Assembly: GCA_039962225.1 (NCBI GenBank)
Contig: JAMPKV010000012.1
Coordinates: 1 to 64,000 of the forward strand
DNA from: Microcoleus sp. AS-A8
GTDB taxonomy: Bacteria > Cyanobacteriota > Cyanobacteriia > Cyanobacteriales > Coleofasciculaceae
DNA length: 64,000 nucleotides
Direction of reading: 5' to 3'
Notes under the pieces: generated by a model
What the model saw: the letters and a program-made list of their open reading frames with translations, nothing else
Databases searched by the model: none
Told to the model about the DNA's origin: nothing
Position numbers and translations under genes: made by a program
Shown here: in pieces, positions 54,873-64,000 of the stretch
Layout: every line of letters starts with the position of its first letter
Position numbering within the stretch: position 1 is the first letter of the stretch

Positions 54873-55799
54873 GTGCAGCTAAAGCAGGTGATCATTGCGT
54901 ATAAAGCCAAAGACTCCAACAGCCGCAGTTGGGCAGAAAAATGTGCTCGGCAATTGGAAAAACGCCAGTGCCATATTTTGATGGGCCCTAGTGGTGCACA
55001 GGATAATCCCTACCCTGTGTTTTTAGCCTCCGCCATGAGCCAGATCGATTTAGCTGTAGTACTGGGCGGCGACGGCACAGCCCTCGCTGCCGCGAGACAT
55101 CTTGCCTCAGAAGGAGTGCCGATTTTAGCCGTCAATGTGGGTGGACACTTAGGGTTTCTCACTGAACCGTTTGAGGAATTTAAAGAGACGGAGAAAATTT
55201 GGGATCGATTAAGTGAAGATCGCTACGCCATTCAGCGGCGGATGATGGTTCAAGCGACTGTATTTGAGGGAAGTCGCACCAACCTGGAACCCATGAGCGA
55301 TCGCTTTTTAGCACTGAATGAAATGTGCGTTAAACCCACCTCAGCGGATCGGATGATTACCTCTGTTCTAGAGATGGAAATAGACGGGGAAGTCGTCGAT
55401 CAGTACCAAGGTGACGGACTGATTGTTGCCACTCCCACTGGCTCAACTTGCTACACTCTTTCAGCCAATGGGCCAATTTTACACGATGGTATGGAAGCTC
55501 TTACGGTGACGCCAATTTGCCCCTTGAGTCTTTCTAGTCGTTCTATTGTTTTGCCCTCTGGTTCTGTGGTTAGCATTTGGCCTCTAGGGGATTACGAACT
55601 CAATACCAAACTCTGGACGGATGGTGTTTTAGGCACTTCCATTTGGCCTGGACAACGCGTAGATGTTCGCATGGCGGATTGTTACGCAAAATTTATTATT
55701 TTGCGAGAGAACTATTCCTATTACCAGACGTTACGAGAAAAGCTGCAATGGGCGGGTGCCAGAATTCCTTATAGTAACAATCATCGCAACGGGAAATAG
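54873..55799 (+). CDS. nadK: NAD(+) kinase
   Basis: 308 residues from a GTG start. The enzyme phosphorylates NAD to NADP. Conserved motifs are LAVVLGGDGTALAAAR (GGDGT), NVGGHLGFLTE, LNEMCVKP, and GDGLIVATPTGSTCYTLSANGP with the NADK nucleotide loop. Cyanobacteria often have two NADK paralogues; this one carries PICPLSLSSRSIVLPSGSVVSI near the end. A heptamer repeat follows the stop. Confidence 0.95.
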   Translation: MQLKQVIIAYKAKDSNSRSWAEKCARQLEKRQCHILMGPSGAQDNPYPVFLASAMSQIDLAVVLGGDGTALAAARHLASEGVPILAVNVGGHLGFLTEPFEEFKETEKIWDRLSEDRYAIQRRMMVQATVFEGSRTNLEPMSDRFLALNEMCVKPTSADRMITSVLEMEIDGEVVDQYQGDGLIVATPTGSTCYTLSANGPILHDGMEALTVTPICPLSLSSRSIVLPSGSVVSIWPLGDYELNTKLWTDGVLGTSIWPGQRVDVRMADCYAKFIILRENYSYYQTLREKLQWAGARIPYSNNHRNGK

Positions 55800-55832
55800 G
55801 TAATAGGTAATGGGTAATGGGTAATGGGTTAG
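55795..55832 (+). repeat. Heptanucleotide tandem repeat (TAATGGG-type)
   Basis: The units AATAGG, TAATAGG, TAATGGG, TAATGGG, TAATGGG and TTAGG follow one another at the end of nadK. They are of the same family as the CCCATTA units at 29456. Such short tandem repeats are typical of filamentous cyanobacteria. Confidence 0.8.
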
Positions 55833-55885
55833 GTCTATCTCAAAAGTCATTTGTTTTCCATCCCCCATTGCCCCATTGCCCAACT

Positions 55886-56818
55886 CTAGGATGCTGCGCC
55901 TCTGATATCGCCATAGTTATTAATGGCAAATTCAATCTGTAGCAGCAAGCGTTCTTTCTGGGTTGGAAGAGTCCCTTTGTGAAAACAAGTCGCATCTTCT
56001 GCAAATCCTAAACCCGCTGGGCCGCAGATCGTCACCAAATTCTCAGCGCCATAACAATCGACAATATCTTCATCCGGTTTACTGGCGCAGCGTACACCTA
56101 GAAGCTGATGGGACAACTTCTTGTTTTTGTGACTCCCGCGAATCAACACATGAGGGCCACTATAGAGGTCAACATCCGTCAAGTAAAAGAAGAATTTGAT
56201 GAATCGATAATCGTCTAGATCGTAGTGAAATACCTGAGCTGCTTTGAGTTGCTCCATGGGTGTTCCCCCAACCGGAAAACTCCACCAAAGCTCACTGGCT
56301 ACATGTACAGGAGGCGCTCCTAAATATTTAGCCGCGATCGCTAATATTGTTGGATCGTTTTCTAGCTTCCTTACCGCTGCACATCCCTGAGCATGGAAAT
56401 AGCTACCTAAGCGAATTTTTTTACCCAGTGAGGTTTCGGCTTGTTTTTTGTGTGAATAGTAGAAGCTAGCGGCTGAGTTTCTATCTGCATAACAGGGTGC
56501 CGATTGTGCATACTCCAGTATTTCTTGAATCACCGCTTGGGGAAGATTAATGCCTGGAGCATAGCTATCGCTTCTTATCCCTGAAACCAGGGTATCTACA
56601 TTGATGTTATCTAGGATAGAAGGCGTTTCCTGGCTCATCTCGTAAGATGGACGGCGGAACTGATACAAAGAGCTAACCCAGTTACGAATGACCTCAAGCC
56701 GAGCCAGTTTCCGCATCAGAAACAATTTAGGATTGTAGACCAGACACTGGTAACTTTTCTGGCAGTAGTCAAATAATTTGCCCCATAAATTTTGAGACGT
56801 TTGAGTTAGAGCTGTCAT
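55886..56818 (-). CDS. Phytanoyl-CoA dioxygenase-like Fe(II)/2-oxoglutarate protein
   Basis: 310 residues. The N-terminal third is helical and unmatched. The jelly-roll part shows FHYDLDDYRFIKFFFYLTDVD with an HxD iron site, SGPHVLIRGSH, then a distal His in DATCFHKGT and an Arg in QKERLLLQIEF that could bind 2-oxoglutarate. This fits PhyH-type dioxygenases that hydroxylate small molecules. The substrate is unknown. No biosynthetic cluster is obvious around it. Confidence 0.72.
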   Translation of the reverse strand: MTALTQTSQNLWGKLFDYCQKSYQCLVYNPKLFLMRKLARLEVIRNWVSSLYQFRRPSYEMSQETPSILDNINVDTLVSGIRSDSYAPGINLPQAVIQEILEYAQSAPCYADRNSAASFYYSHKKQAETSLGKKIRLGSYFHAQGCAAVRKLENDPTILAIAAKYLGAPPVHVASELWWSFPVGGTPMEQLKAAQVFHYDLDDYRFIKFFFYLTDVDLYSGPHVLIRGSHKNKKLSHQLLGVRCASKPDEDIVDCYGAENLVTICGPAGLGFAEDATCFHKGTLPTQKERLLLQIEFAINNYGDIRGAAS

Positions 56819-57609
56819 AATCCTAAATACTCCTGTTAGGGTAAGGGTTGACTGTTGCTAGACAACATGCCGCTACATTCTTACCAGCCATGAATTTCAG
56901 TGCTGGTTTAAAACCGGATTTGGTGAATTAAGCGCAAATAATCGTTGAGAAGAAAGAGTCAGGACTTACACCATTGGACTATTAGCCATACACTACCGAC
57001 AGAACTCATCTTTTCCAAACCTGTACTTGTTGTGCGTTGCCTGTAACCATTGGCTGGAAATCTTAATCTAATCCAACACACAACTGCCAAAAAGCAGAAT
57101 CAGGTCTTAAATATGCTTGACAAAGAGTTAGTTTTTCACAAGGTAGTAACATGCTTGGACAATCGACTGAACCCAAAAACCACAGCACCGAGTTGAACGA
57201 AAGAGTCGAAGGTAAGAAGGGTTAGTCAGTTGGTAGATACTTGAAACGAGTGTTCATGAGAGGATAAATTCTAGTTTGATTCCGAAAAACATTGGAGGTA
57301 TTTTCCTCTCTCCGACGCCACCCTTGGGGAAATTGTTTCGGAACTACTTCTAAAATTAGCAATTTATGGCGAGGTTGTTGCATTAGTTCGTTCTGTTGAA
57401 CCCTCCTATGCATATTAACTGAACTCAACGGTATCCGCATACCCCCAAATAGGTGATTACCCCTAGAAAAATTCGCGAGTTTCACGGTTTTTGCCAGATG
57501 GCATCAGGGATTTGGCTATTTAGCCTATCCACCAAAGCCAACACAATATAAGATTTTTTAATTTAAAATTAAATTACTCCGGATAAAGTAAATTTTATGA
57601 ATTTAAGGT
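56819..57609. other. 790-base gap, no convincing gene
   Basis: A possible frame on the minus strand (57222-57485) shows no family pattern. A GGACTTACACC motif like the MITE ends lies at 56965. A 24-codon frame with a good ribosome site sits at 57151-57225. The region just before the ABC gene is A/T-rich (57540-57600) and may hold its promoter. Confidence 0.5.
57151..57225 (+). CDS. Possible short peptide gene (24 residues)
   Basis: ATG at 57151 follows AAGG by about 7 bases. The reading is MLGQSTEPKNHSTELNE, then RVEGKKG and a stop. It is hydrophilic, with no leader-peptide cleavage site I recognise. It lies between a PhyH-like gene and an ABC exporter gene but this may be chance. Confidence 0.2.
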   Translation: MLGQSTEPKNHSTELNERVEGKKG

Positions 57610-59487
57610 TTGATTAAGGTGTCACGTTTGCAAAAACAAGCAGATGGCAAAAAGAAGCAAGCTGCTTTAGGTGCTACCCAGGCGCAATCGCATCGCTCTA
57701 AATCGAAGAGCAACCGCTCGTCTTCATCTCCTCCCCTATGGCGTCTGATTCATTACGGGCACAACTACCGGACTCAAATTTGGCAGGCGATCGCCTGTTC
57801 AATTGTGAATAAAATCTTTGACTTAGCACCCCCCGCCTTAATTGGTGCGGCAGTGGATGTGGTGGTGAAGCAACAGGATTCTCTGATTGCTCAATGGGGG
57901 GTAAAAGATATCTTTGAGCAACTCCTCATCCTGAGTTTCCTGAGCTTCATCATTTGGGGATTGGAATCCATTTTTGAATATGCCTATGCTCGACTGTGGC
58001 GTAATCTCGCCCAGGCTATACAGCATGACTTGCGCTTAGATGCTTATGGGCATTTGCAATCCCTGGAACTGGCGTATTTTGAGGACAGAAGTACTGGCCG
58101 GTTGATGTCAATCTTGAGTGATGACATTAATCAATTGGAGCGCTTTTTGGATGTAGGAGCCAATGATATTATCCAGGTCATCACAACAGCTCTGGTGATT
58201 GGTGGAGCTTTCTATATCCTGGCTCCCAATGTGGCTTGGATGACGATTTTGCCGATACCTTTTATCCTTTGGGGTTCGATCGCCTTTCAGCGTCGGCTGG
58301 CTCCTCGTTACGCGGATGTCAGAGAAAAGGTGAGTCTAATCAATGGGCAATTAGCCAATAATTTGACAGGCATCACCACCATTAAAAGCTTTACCGCCGA
58401 AGAGTATGAATTAGGGCGAATGGAAGCCCAAAGTGACGCCTATCGCGTCAGTAACAAGCGTGCGATCGCTCTTTCTGCGGCATTTATTCCCCTGATTCGG
58501 ATGCTCATCCTGTTGGGCTTTACAGGGATTCTGCTTTACGGCGGCATGGATGTTGTTGCCGGAAGGCTGGAAGTGGGTACTTATAGTGTGTTGGTCTTCC
58601 TCACCCAGCGCTTGCTTTGGCCGTTAACTCGATTAGGCGAAACCCTCGATCAGTATCAACGGGCGATGGCGTCCACCACGCGTGTGATGAATCTGCTGGA
58701 TACTCCCATCGAAATCCATTCTGGGGACACGCCCTTGCAGGTAGAGCAGGTGCGGGGTGAGGTGGTGTTGAAAGAGGTGACCTTTGCTTACCATGACCGT
58801 GCCCCTGTGATTCAAAATCTGTCCCTCTACATCGGAGCTGGTAAAACCATCGCCATTGTGGGTTCGACGGGTTCGGGTAAAAGTACCTTGGTTAAGTTAT
58901 TATTGAGGTTATATGAAGTACAAGGCGGTACTATAACCCTTGATGGTATTGACCTGCGGCAGTTACGGCTCAAGGATTTACGTGGGGCAATTGGCTTAGT
59001 GAGCCAAGATGTGTTTTTGTTTCATGGTACGGTGCGGGAGAATATCGCCTACGGCACGTTCGATGCCACTCACGGTTCGGTAATGGCAGCGGCAGAGATT
59101 GCCGAAGCCCATGAATTTATAAGCCAACTGCCCCAAGGGTATGACACGATTGTTGGGGAGCGGGGACAGAAACTGTCGGGAGGGCAACAGCAGCGGATTG
59201 CGATCGCGCGTGCCATTTTGAAGAATCCCCCCATTCTCATCTTGGATGAAGCCACATCAGCGGTGGATAATGAGACGGAGGCCGCGATTCAGCGCTCATT
59301 AGAGAAGATTACAAAAAATCGGACAACGATTGCGATCGCCCATCGCCTCTCCACCGTGCGTAATGCCGATTGCATCTACGTCATGGAACAGGGTCAATTA
59401 GTCGAACAAGGGCGACATGAACAACTACTGGAGCAACAAGGGATTTATGCCAGCCTCTGGCGCGTGCAGTCAGGTATAAAGGTATAA
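57610..59487 (+). CDS. ABC exporter, fused permease-ATPase
   Basis: 625 residues from the TTG at 57610; a GTG at 57619 is equally likely. A basic Ser/Lys-rich head of about 45 residues precedes six membrane helices, and the ATPase domain starts about 390. Its motifs are Walker [11 protein letters not shown]-loop LVSQDVFLF, signature [14 protein letters not shown], Walker [13 protein letters not shown] and switch IAHRLSTV. This is an MsbA/lipid- or peptide-exporter-like homodimer half. Substrate unknown. The linked DNA does not show a biosynthetic cluster. Confidence 0.92.
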   Translation: MIKVSRLQKQADGKKKQAALGATQAQSHRSKSKSNRSSSSPPLWRLIHYGHNYRTQIWQAIACSIVNKIFDLAPPALIGAAVDVVVKQQDSLIAQWGVKDIFEQLLILSFLSFIIWGLESIFEYAYARLWRNLAQAIQHDLRLDAYGHLQSLELAYFEDRSTGRLMSILSDDINQLERFLDVGANDIIQVITTALVIGGAFYILAPNVAWMTILPIPFILWGSIAFQRRLAPRYADVREKVSLINGQLANNLTGITTIKSFTAEEYELGRMEAQSDAYRVSNKRAIALSAAFIPLIRMLILLGFTGILLYGGMDVVAGRLEVGTYSVLVFLTQRLLWPLTRLGETLDQYQRAMASTTRVMNLLDTPIEIHSGDTPLQVEQVRGEVVLKEVTFAYHDRAPVIQNLSLYIGAGKTIAIVGSTGSGKSTLVKLLLRLYEVQGGTITLDGIDLRQLRLKDLRGAIGLVSQDVFLFHGTVRENIAYGTFDATHGSVMAAAEIAEAHEFISQLPQGYDTIVGERGQKLSGGQQQRIAIARAILKNPPILILDEATSAVDNETEAAIQRSLEKITKNRTTIAIAHRLSTVRNADCIYVMEQGQLVEQGRHEQLLEQQGIYASLWRVQSGIKV

Positions 59488-59630
59488 AATAAAGGCTGAA
59501 GGATAAACAATTCATACTTCATCCGTCGAAACGAGTTCTAGGCTCCCACCCAGCTATCAGCCACCAACGGCAAAAATCGGCGGGAGTGACAGTTCAACAA
59601 GTATTCAACACTTATATTTCAGTACTTCTG

Positions 59631-60062
59631 ATGATCATGTTTGGTGCAAGTGAGCCGGAGAAGGCAGAAGAGCAGTGGAAACACCAGCTCACTCGGTTCG
59701 CTAAAGAGAATCAGCGAGAACTAGCGGCATTAGCTTGGGGGTTGTTTCTCGAACGCGGAAAAAGCGAGGATACGCTGGGTATTGACCTTAAACCCAGCCC
59801 CCATTTCGTCTATTGTCCCAAAAAGGCGCTGGCAGAACTCAATGAAAGAGTAGAAAACCACATTCAGGAAATCTTAGGAATTGTGGATGCTCATAAGCCG
59901 GAGCAGGAGGTTCTAATTATCGGGATTGGCAATGACCAAATCAAGCTCATTCAGTTTGAACCGGAACCCGCACCGCCTGCTTGTTTTGAGCAAGTGGGTC
60001 AGGATGTAGATGCACTACTAGGGCAACTAGAGCAGCGCTTGGGTCAGAGGTTGAAGTCCTAA
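59631..60062 (+). CDS. CcmS-like beta-carboxysome assembly chaperone homologue
   Basis: 143 residues from the ATG at 59631; the frame extends to a GTG at 59586, and an ATG at 59637 is also possible. The pattern FGASEPEKAEEQWKHQLTRF, ELAALAWGLFLERG, DTLGIDLKPSPHFVYCPKKALAELN, then KPEQEVLIIGIGNDQIKLIQFEPEP, agrees with my memory of the cyanobacterial family recently named CcmS, which binds the CcmK shell protein. No ccm genes lie nearby in the window. The name is not certain without a search. Confidence 0.55.
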   Translation: MIMFGASEPEKAEEQWKHQLTRFAKENQRELAALAWGLFLERGKSEDTLGIDLKPSPHFVYCPKKALAELNERVENHIQEILGIVDAHKPEQEVLIIGIGNDQIKLIQFEPEPAPPACFEQVGQDVDALLGQLEQRLGQRLKS

Positions 60063-60151
60063 GCCTATTTACCTTTAAAGCATTGGCTGGAAATTGGGAT
60101 TGTGCCATCAGTACCCTCTCTCTGGAGGGGGGGGCTTTACTATGGGATCTA

Positions 60152-60586
60152 TCATCGCTGATCATTATTTAGCGCACAAGAACTGTCATCGGGTAGTAAA
60201 TGAGAATTCCCAATGCAGTAGGTGTTGGCGGTTTCAGGTCGTTCTTTTGCTAATTCGGCTACCTGTTGTTCCAGTGCCGCAATTCGCTCTAGTGTCTGAT
60301 TTAGCAGACTCGGCGGGTTAATCAGAGTTGACGGTTTATCCTTAAAAAAGGCATTAATGATCAATGCGATCGCTTGCGCCTCGCTTAGATCGTTCACTTC
60401 CATGAATTTTAGGAGTTTGGCCTGGTCTTCAGGATAAATATAGTTAGTTTTTTCCAGCGTACAAGACTTAACTAGAGCCGACTCAAGCTGATCCGTAATC
60501 AGATTGAGTCTCTGCTTAACCATCTTAAAGTCAAGATTTTGCCAAACCGTTGTGTTTGTGAAATTTTCGTTCTCTTGATTAAACAT
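60152..60586 (-). CDS. Hypothetical protein with C-terminal coiled coil
   Basis: 144 residues. The sequence starts MFNQENENFTNTTVWQNLDFKMVKQRL. A helical core (YPEDQAKLLKFMEVNDLSEAQAIALIINAFF) looks like a ribbon-helix-helix or other small DNA-binding fold, followed by TLERIAALEQQVAELAKER coiled coil. DNA binding is inferred weakly. Transcribed away from the MGME1-like gene. Family unrecognised. Confidence 0.5.
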   Translation of the reverse strand: MFNQENENFTNTTVWQNLDFKMVKQRLNLITDQLESALVKSCTLEKTNYIYPEDQAKLLKFMEVNDLSEAQAIALIINAFFKDKPSTLINPPSLLNQTLERIAALEQQVAELAKERPETANTYCIGNSHLLPDDSSCALNNDQR

Positions 60587-60760
60587 AGCCTATACCAAAT
60601 GGCGTATATCCAAAGAAGTTTGATTCATTGCTTTCTTTAGATTCTTACGATTTATATACCTAAAGGCGTCTTTCTAAAAGAAGATGATCCAAGCTATTAG
60701 TTTATGGTTTAATAATTAGTTTTTTAAAATTACATAGATTCCCAGAAAATTCACACCTCA

Positions 60761-61444
60761 ATGTGTTCTAATTCTCAACTCCTCCCCCGCAACGCCGCTA
60801 AACAGGTGCGGGAAAATGGCAAACAATATTACATCGATGCTAAGGGTACATACCTGCCAAGCGTCACCACAATTCTTAACACTACTAAACCACAAGAGGA
60901 TAGAGAAAGGCTGTTCAATTGGCGGCAGCGAGTTGGAGTAGCCGAAGCCAATCAAATTTCAGGAGCAGCGTCCCGTCGCGGTACGGGAACCCATAAGCAA
61001 ATTCAGCGCTACTTAGAGGGAAAGAATACCCCTTGTCCTGATGCTATCCAACCCTACTGGCAGAGTATCGAGCCGATTTTGCAAGATGTCGGTAATGTCA
61101 GACTCGTAGAAGGAACAGTTTTCAACTATGAATTGGGCTATGCCGGAATAGTAGATTGTGTTGCCAGCTTTAGGGGTATTCCTTGTATTTGTGAGTGGAA
61201 AACCTCAGACAAACCTAAAGGTTCAATACAGCGTTTGTACGATTATCCACTGCAAATTGCTGCCTACTATAGTGCAGTGAATCAATATTACCAAGCTTAT
61301 AAACTGAATTTGGAACATTCTCTCCTGGCTGTGGCTATTCCGGGGATGCCTGCTGAGGTGTTTTGGTTTGAACCCGAAGTGATGCAGGGATACTTGCAGC
61401 AATGGGAGGAGCGAGTTGTGGCGTTTTGGAAGCGTAATCGCTAG
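60761..61444 (+). CDS. MGME1-like PD-(D/E)XK exonuclease
   Basis: 227 residues. YIDAKGTYLPSVTTIL and AASRRGTGTHKQIQRYL open the domain. The catalytic core is YAGIVDCVASF (Asp) followed by ICEWKTSDKPK (Glu-x-Lys), then YPLQIAAYYSAVNQYY. This matches the mitochondrial MGME1-type exonuclease branch (RecB-like fold) found in phages and bacteria. It would digest single-stranded DNA ends. A stand-alone gene; convergent with the SPFH-FHA gene 11 bases away. Confidence 0.7.
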   Translation: MCSNSQLLPRNAAKQVRENGKQYYIDAKGTYLPSVTTILNTTKPQEDRERLFNWRQRVGVAEANQISGAASRRGTGTHKQIQRYLEGKNTPCPDAIQPYWQSIEPILQDVGNVRLVEGTVFNYELGYAGIVDCVASFRGIPCICEWKTSDKPKGSIQRLYDYPLQIAAYYSAVNQYYQAYKLNLEHSLLAVAIPGMPAEVFWFEPEVMQGYLQQWEERVVAFWKRNR

Positions 61445-61455
61445 AAACTGCGTTC

Positions 61456-62574
61456 CTAAGCTTCAAACCTCCATTCCTGAGTACCAATCCTCATCACATT
61501 TCCCGGTGTCAGCCAGAAGGGTTGGTTGGGGGCAAGGCGTTGTCCACCCACAAAGGTGCCATTAGAACTCCCCACATCAATGAGTTGGTATCGGACGGTT
61601 CCTTGAGAGTCAGTCTGTTTAACGATTTGGGCATGATAGCGCGAACACAAGACATCTTCAAGGATTAGGGTGTTAGTCGGTTCGCGTCCAATCGTAAACG
61701 GTAGGGTTGATAAAATACTGATCGTACCGGTTGAGCGGTGTACCAAACGAGCGATCGCACCTTCCTCAATATCTTCAGCTAGTACAGTCGGAGCCAGCGT
61801 TGGTCTATCTTGAACGGGGGGCAAATTCGCTGGAATCGGGGCTTGTCCTCCAATCGCCACCGTAGTCGCTTCCAAGGTGGTACCGAGGGCCGGCTCGTTG
61901 GCATTGGGGTCACGACCTGAGACAATGTTGACCTGCTGTACAGGGGGGGGTTGTACCTCTGGGCGACCGGCTTGAGCAATCTGCATTTTAAGCGCCGCTT
62001 CGTGTTCAGCTTCTTGTCTTGCGCTCAACCCTTCGACTTGACGAATCACCCCACGAGTTTGAGGAAAGCTGACATCACTCACCCGCACATCTTCTAACGC
62101 AAAGCCTAAGCTATAAGACACTTCCGAATGGTCGAGGCTGTATTGGCGGATTTGTGCTCGTCCTTGAGTAGTCAACTGTTGCACCGTAAGCTGACCAATT
62201 GCCACTCCTAGATTATCTTTGATGGCACTGGTGAGAGCTGCGATTGGGTCAGATAATTCTAAAGCAACCCGTTTTGCATCCACCACCTGGTACATGACAT
62301 TCAGGGAAACATTAATCAAAAACTGGTCACGAGATAAAAAGTCCCCGTGAGAGACAATCTCCAGGTTCCGAACCTTACTATCGACTAGAATCAATTCGCA
62401 CTGTTCAAGCAGGGGTAAGGCAAAGCTAAAATGACGCCCCGGTTTTAAGGTTCGCACCAGCCGACCATTTTTGACCAATAAACCTGTATATCCTGCCCCG
62501 ATAAAGTCCATACTCAACCCAACCCAGCGCTCCGGGTTCAGCGTTTGGATCAGAGGGGAAGAGTGGCTAGACAT
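61456..62574 (-). CDS. SPFH/band-7 domain fused to FHA domain
   Basis: 372 residues. The N-terminal part (FIGAGYTGLLVKNGRLVRTLKPGRHFSF, then VNVMYQVVDAKRVALEL-type strands, LSDPIAALTSAIKD, and FALEDVRVSDVSFP) follows the SPFH/slipin pattern without a membrane anchor. A Glu/Ala helix follows (EGLSARQEAEHEAALKMQ), then a Pro-rich linker. The FHA domain begins FTIGREPTNTLIL and shows CSRYHAQIV and DVGSSNGTFVGGQRL, so phosphothreonine binding is expected. A scaffold that responds to Ser/Thr kinases is inferred. Confidence 0.78.
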   Translation of the reverse strand: MSSHSSPLIQTLNPERWVGLSMDFIGAGYTGLLVKNGRLVRTLKPGRHFSFALPLLEQCELILVDSKVRNLEIVSHGDFLSRDQFLINVSLNVMYQVVDAKRVALELSDPIAALTSAIKDNLGVAIGQLTVQQLTTQGRAQIRQYSLDHSEVSYSLGFALEDVRVSDVSFPQTRGVIRQVEGLSARQEAEHEAALKMQIAQAGRPEVQPPPVQQVNIVSGRDPNANEPALGTTLEATTVAIGGQAPIPANLPPVQDRPTLAPTVLAEDIEEGAIARLVHRSTGTISILSTLPFTIGREPTNTLILEDVLCSRYHAQIVKQTDSQGTVRYQLIDVGSSNGTFVGGQRLAPNQPFWLTPGNVMRIGTQEWRFEA

Positions 62575-62834
62575 TAGGGTATAGGAGGAGTAATAGGGGA
62601 AATGTCCTTCTTTAAGACTAACAAAGCTTTGTTCGGAGCGGCTTTGCTTTAGGCCAAGGGAATTTCATCTGTAATGTTATAGCTAGGTTGAGGAAGGCAG
62701 AAGGCTTTCATGTTTTGTGAAGAAGGGGATTCAAACCTTCAGTCGTCAGCAAAGGTCAAGGCATTCCTTCTGCCTTCTGTCCTCTGCCTTTTTTGGTCGA
62801 TGCTCTGGGTTAGGCCAATCAACACCTGAGTGGC

Positions 62835-64000
62835 TCAGGCTTTAAACCACCAAGGGTCAGAAACCACCTCGGTTTTAATCAAAAATGCTTTTTTTCGCAG
62901 AAACCGCTTCAGTGCCGCAGCGCCCATCCGTGAGCCGCCCATGCCGGAAAATTTGTAGGAGTTTTTCTCGGCTTCGTGTATCAGTGCGGTTAATCCTGCA
63001 TCGTTGATACTGATGCCACCGGCATCGATATGGCGTGCTACTGCCAGTGCTTCTTCTACCGAACCCGCAAACACCGCCGCACTCAGTCCATAGAGCGTAT
63101 CGTTGGCTAGTGCGATCGCTTCCTCCATCGTGGAAAATGACATGACAGGCATAATCGGGCCAAAGGTTTCTTCCGTCATCACCTGCATCGAATGGTTAAC
63201 CTGCCTCAGCACTGTAGGACGGCACCACATACCCCCATCCAATTCTTCAACAACGCCGCCACAGCAAACAACGGCTCCCTTCTCAACCGCATCCTGTAAG
63301 TGTTCGCTAATGATTGCCGCCTGTCTTTGTGCAATAATCGGGCCAATTTCTCCACTTTCAACTGAGGGATAAGCTAATTGAACACGTTGTGCCTTTTCGA
63401 CCAGTTGCTCGACAAACGCCTCAACAATGGATTGTGCCACATAAATCCGCTCAATCGAGAGGCATGATTGCCCTGTGTTAGCAACTGAACCCCACAAAAT
63501 TGCCGATGTCGCTAACTCTAAATCCGCTGATTCTAAGACGAGCGCAGGGTCTTTTCCTCCCAACTCTAAAAAAGCAGGAATAAACCGCTTAGCGGCTGCC
63601 TCTGCTACTTTTCGACCCGTCGCCACACTTCCCGTAAAGCAGACTAAATCCACGGATTCAATTAAAGCCGCACCTGTGTCGCCCGCCCCTTCGACATAAA
63701 CCAAAACATCCCGCAATTGGGGAACGGCGGCAATCGTTTCTACCAGGGGTTCAATGAAGCGAGGAGCGATTTCACTCGGCTTAATCACAACAGAACAGCC
63801 TGCTAACAAGGCGGGTATGGTATCAATATTGGAAAGCAACAACGGAAAATTCCACGGGCTGATGACACCAACTAAGGGGTAAGGAATGAGTTGGTTTTGC
63901 CGCCGGACAAATGGAATTGCAGTTGCTGTTTCATCCTCAATCAACAATTCCGGTGCTAATCGGCACCAGCGATCAATGCTGGAGATGAAGGAGTCAATTT
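62835..64000 (-). CDS. Aldehyde dehydrogenase family protein, 5' end beyond the window
   Basis: The frame is open to the right edge of the window, so the N-terminus is missing. The present part begins IDSFISSIDRWCRLAPEL. Visible motifs are VISPWNFPLLLS, AGCSVVIKPSEIAPRF, FTGSVATGR, LELGGKDPALV (general-base Glu), NTGQSCLSIERIYV (catalytic Cys) and ETFGPIMPV. These are an NAD(P)-dependent aldehyde dehydrogenase. The C-terminal FSGMGGSRMGAAAL and RFLRKKAFLIKTE resemble CoA-independent long-chain aldehyde types. Substrate unknown; the right boundary of the gene cannot be given. Confidence 0.9.
   Translation of the reverse strand, partial: IDSFISSIDRWCRLAPELLIEDETATAIPFVRRQNQLIPYPLVGVISPWNFPLLLSNIDTIPALLAGCSVVIKPSEIAPRFIEPLVETIAAVPQLRDVLVYVEGAGDTGAALIESVDLVCFTGSVATGRKVAEAAAKRFIPAFLELGGKDPALVLESADLELATSAILWGSVANTGQSCLSIERIYVAQSIVEAFVEQLVEKAQRVQLAYPSVESGEIGPIIAQRQAAIISEHLQDAVEKGAVVCCGGVVEELDGGMWCRPTVLRQVNHSMQVMTEETFGPIMPVMSFSTMEEAIALANDTLYGLSAAVFAGSVEEALAVARHIDAGGISINDAGLTALIHEAEKNSYKFSGMGGSRMGAAALKRFLRKKAFLIKTEVVSDPWWFKA

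Noticed and set aside
57222-57485. Minus-strand gene of 87 residues
   Set aside because: No recognisable pattern, no ribosome site and unusual composition; treated as non-coding.

Overview
The window is chromosome from a filamentous, probably large-genome cyanobacterium of the Microcoleus/Coleofasciculus/Allocoleopsis kind. The evidence is the abundant HIP1 octamer GCGATCGC, an intact ntcA, several cyanobacteria-restricted families (DUF3084, DUF3146, DUF3181, DUF1517, DUF1350, a CcmS-like protein), heptanucleotide tandem repeats, and a heavy load of multi-PAS histidine kinases, STAND/WD40 proteins and Uma2-type nucleases. The genus is inference.

Layout. 1-4.7 kb: the tail of an IS630-type transposase that cut a restriction-like (HsdR_N-like) gene, then an OLD-family ATPase/TOPRIM nuclease, a Uma2 nuclease, a DUF89/ARMT1-like phosphatase, an XRE regulator and a GNAT acetyltransferase. 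4.7-8.2 kb: a STAND NTPase with 14 WD40 repeats. 8.4-13.6 kb: housekeeping core (hisB, fabI, ntcA with a likely NtcA site, DUF3084, a YqgF-like nuclease, DUF3146). 14-22.3 kb: glycan genes (GT-A, GT2 and GT4 enzymes, an SDR epimerase homologue, WecG/TagA/CpsF), YjbQ, and a minus-strand operon of a glycosyltransferase, a membrane protein and an acidic repeat protein. 22.5-36.3 kb: lipoprotein, DUF1517, response regulator, ABC-2 permease, aldo/keto reductase, a giant hybrid kinase with an ethylene-receptor N-terminus, a CaCA exchanger homologue without its two key glutamates, DUF1350 and a Ser/Thr kinase. 36.5-40.7 kb: an accessory stretch with two tandem small genes that appear to need -1 frameshifting, a DUF4265 protein and two Uma2 genes. 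40.7-49.5 kb: an MFS exporter with an extra C-terminal domain, hppD, a REC-LOV-adenylate cyclase, tRNA-Arg(ACG), moaC, small conserved proteins and murJ. 49.7-64 kb: a 5-PAS kinase, sfsA, an NAD kinase, a PhyH-like dioxygenase, an ABC exporter, a CcmS-like protein, an MGME1-like exonuclease, an SPFH-FHA fusion and the 3' part of an aldehyde dehydrogenase gene.

The strongest candidate for something undescribed is at 37799-38563. Two adjacent paralogues each carry an N-terminal DNA-binding-like module in one frame and an acidic coiled-coil tail in the -1 frame. In both, the switch falls at CTG-GGG-GAA, and in both a perfect 8-9 bp RNA stem starts exactly 8 nt after the G run. One stem pair is swapped C-G to G-C between the copies. 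The first gene's -1-frame stop overlaps the second gene's ATG. This fits programmed -1 ribosomal frameshifting that makes a short and a long form of each regulator.

Other notable items are the REC-LOV-cyclase (predicted blue-light-controlled cAMP production), the ethylene-receptor-like phosphorelay kinase, the glutamate-less CaCA homologue, the Tyr-to-Phe SDR and the SPFH-FHA fusion. Functions are read from motifs and family memory; no database search was run.
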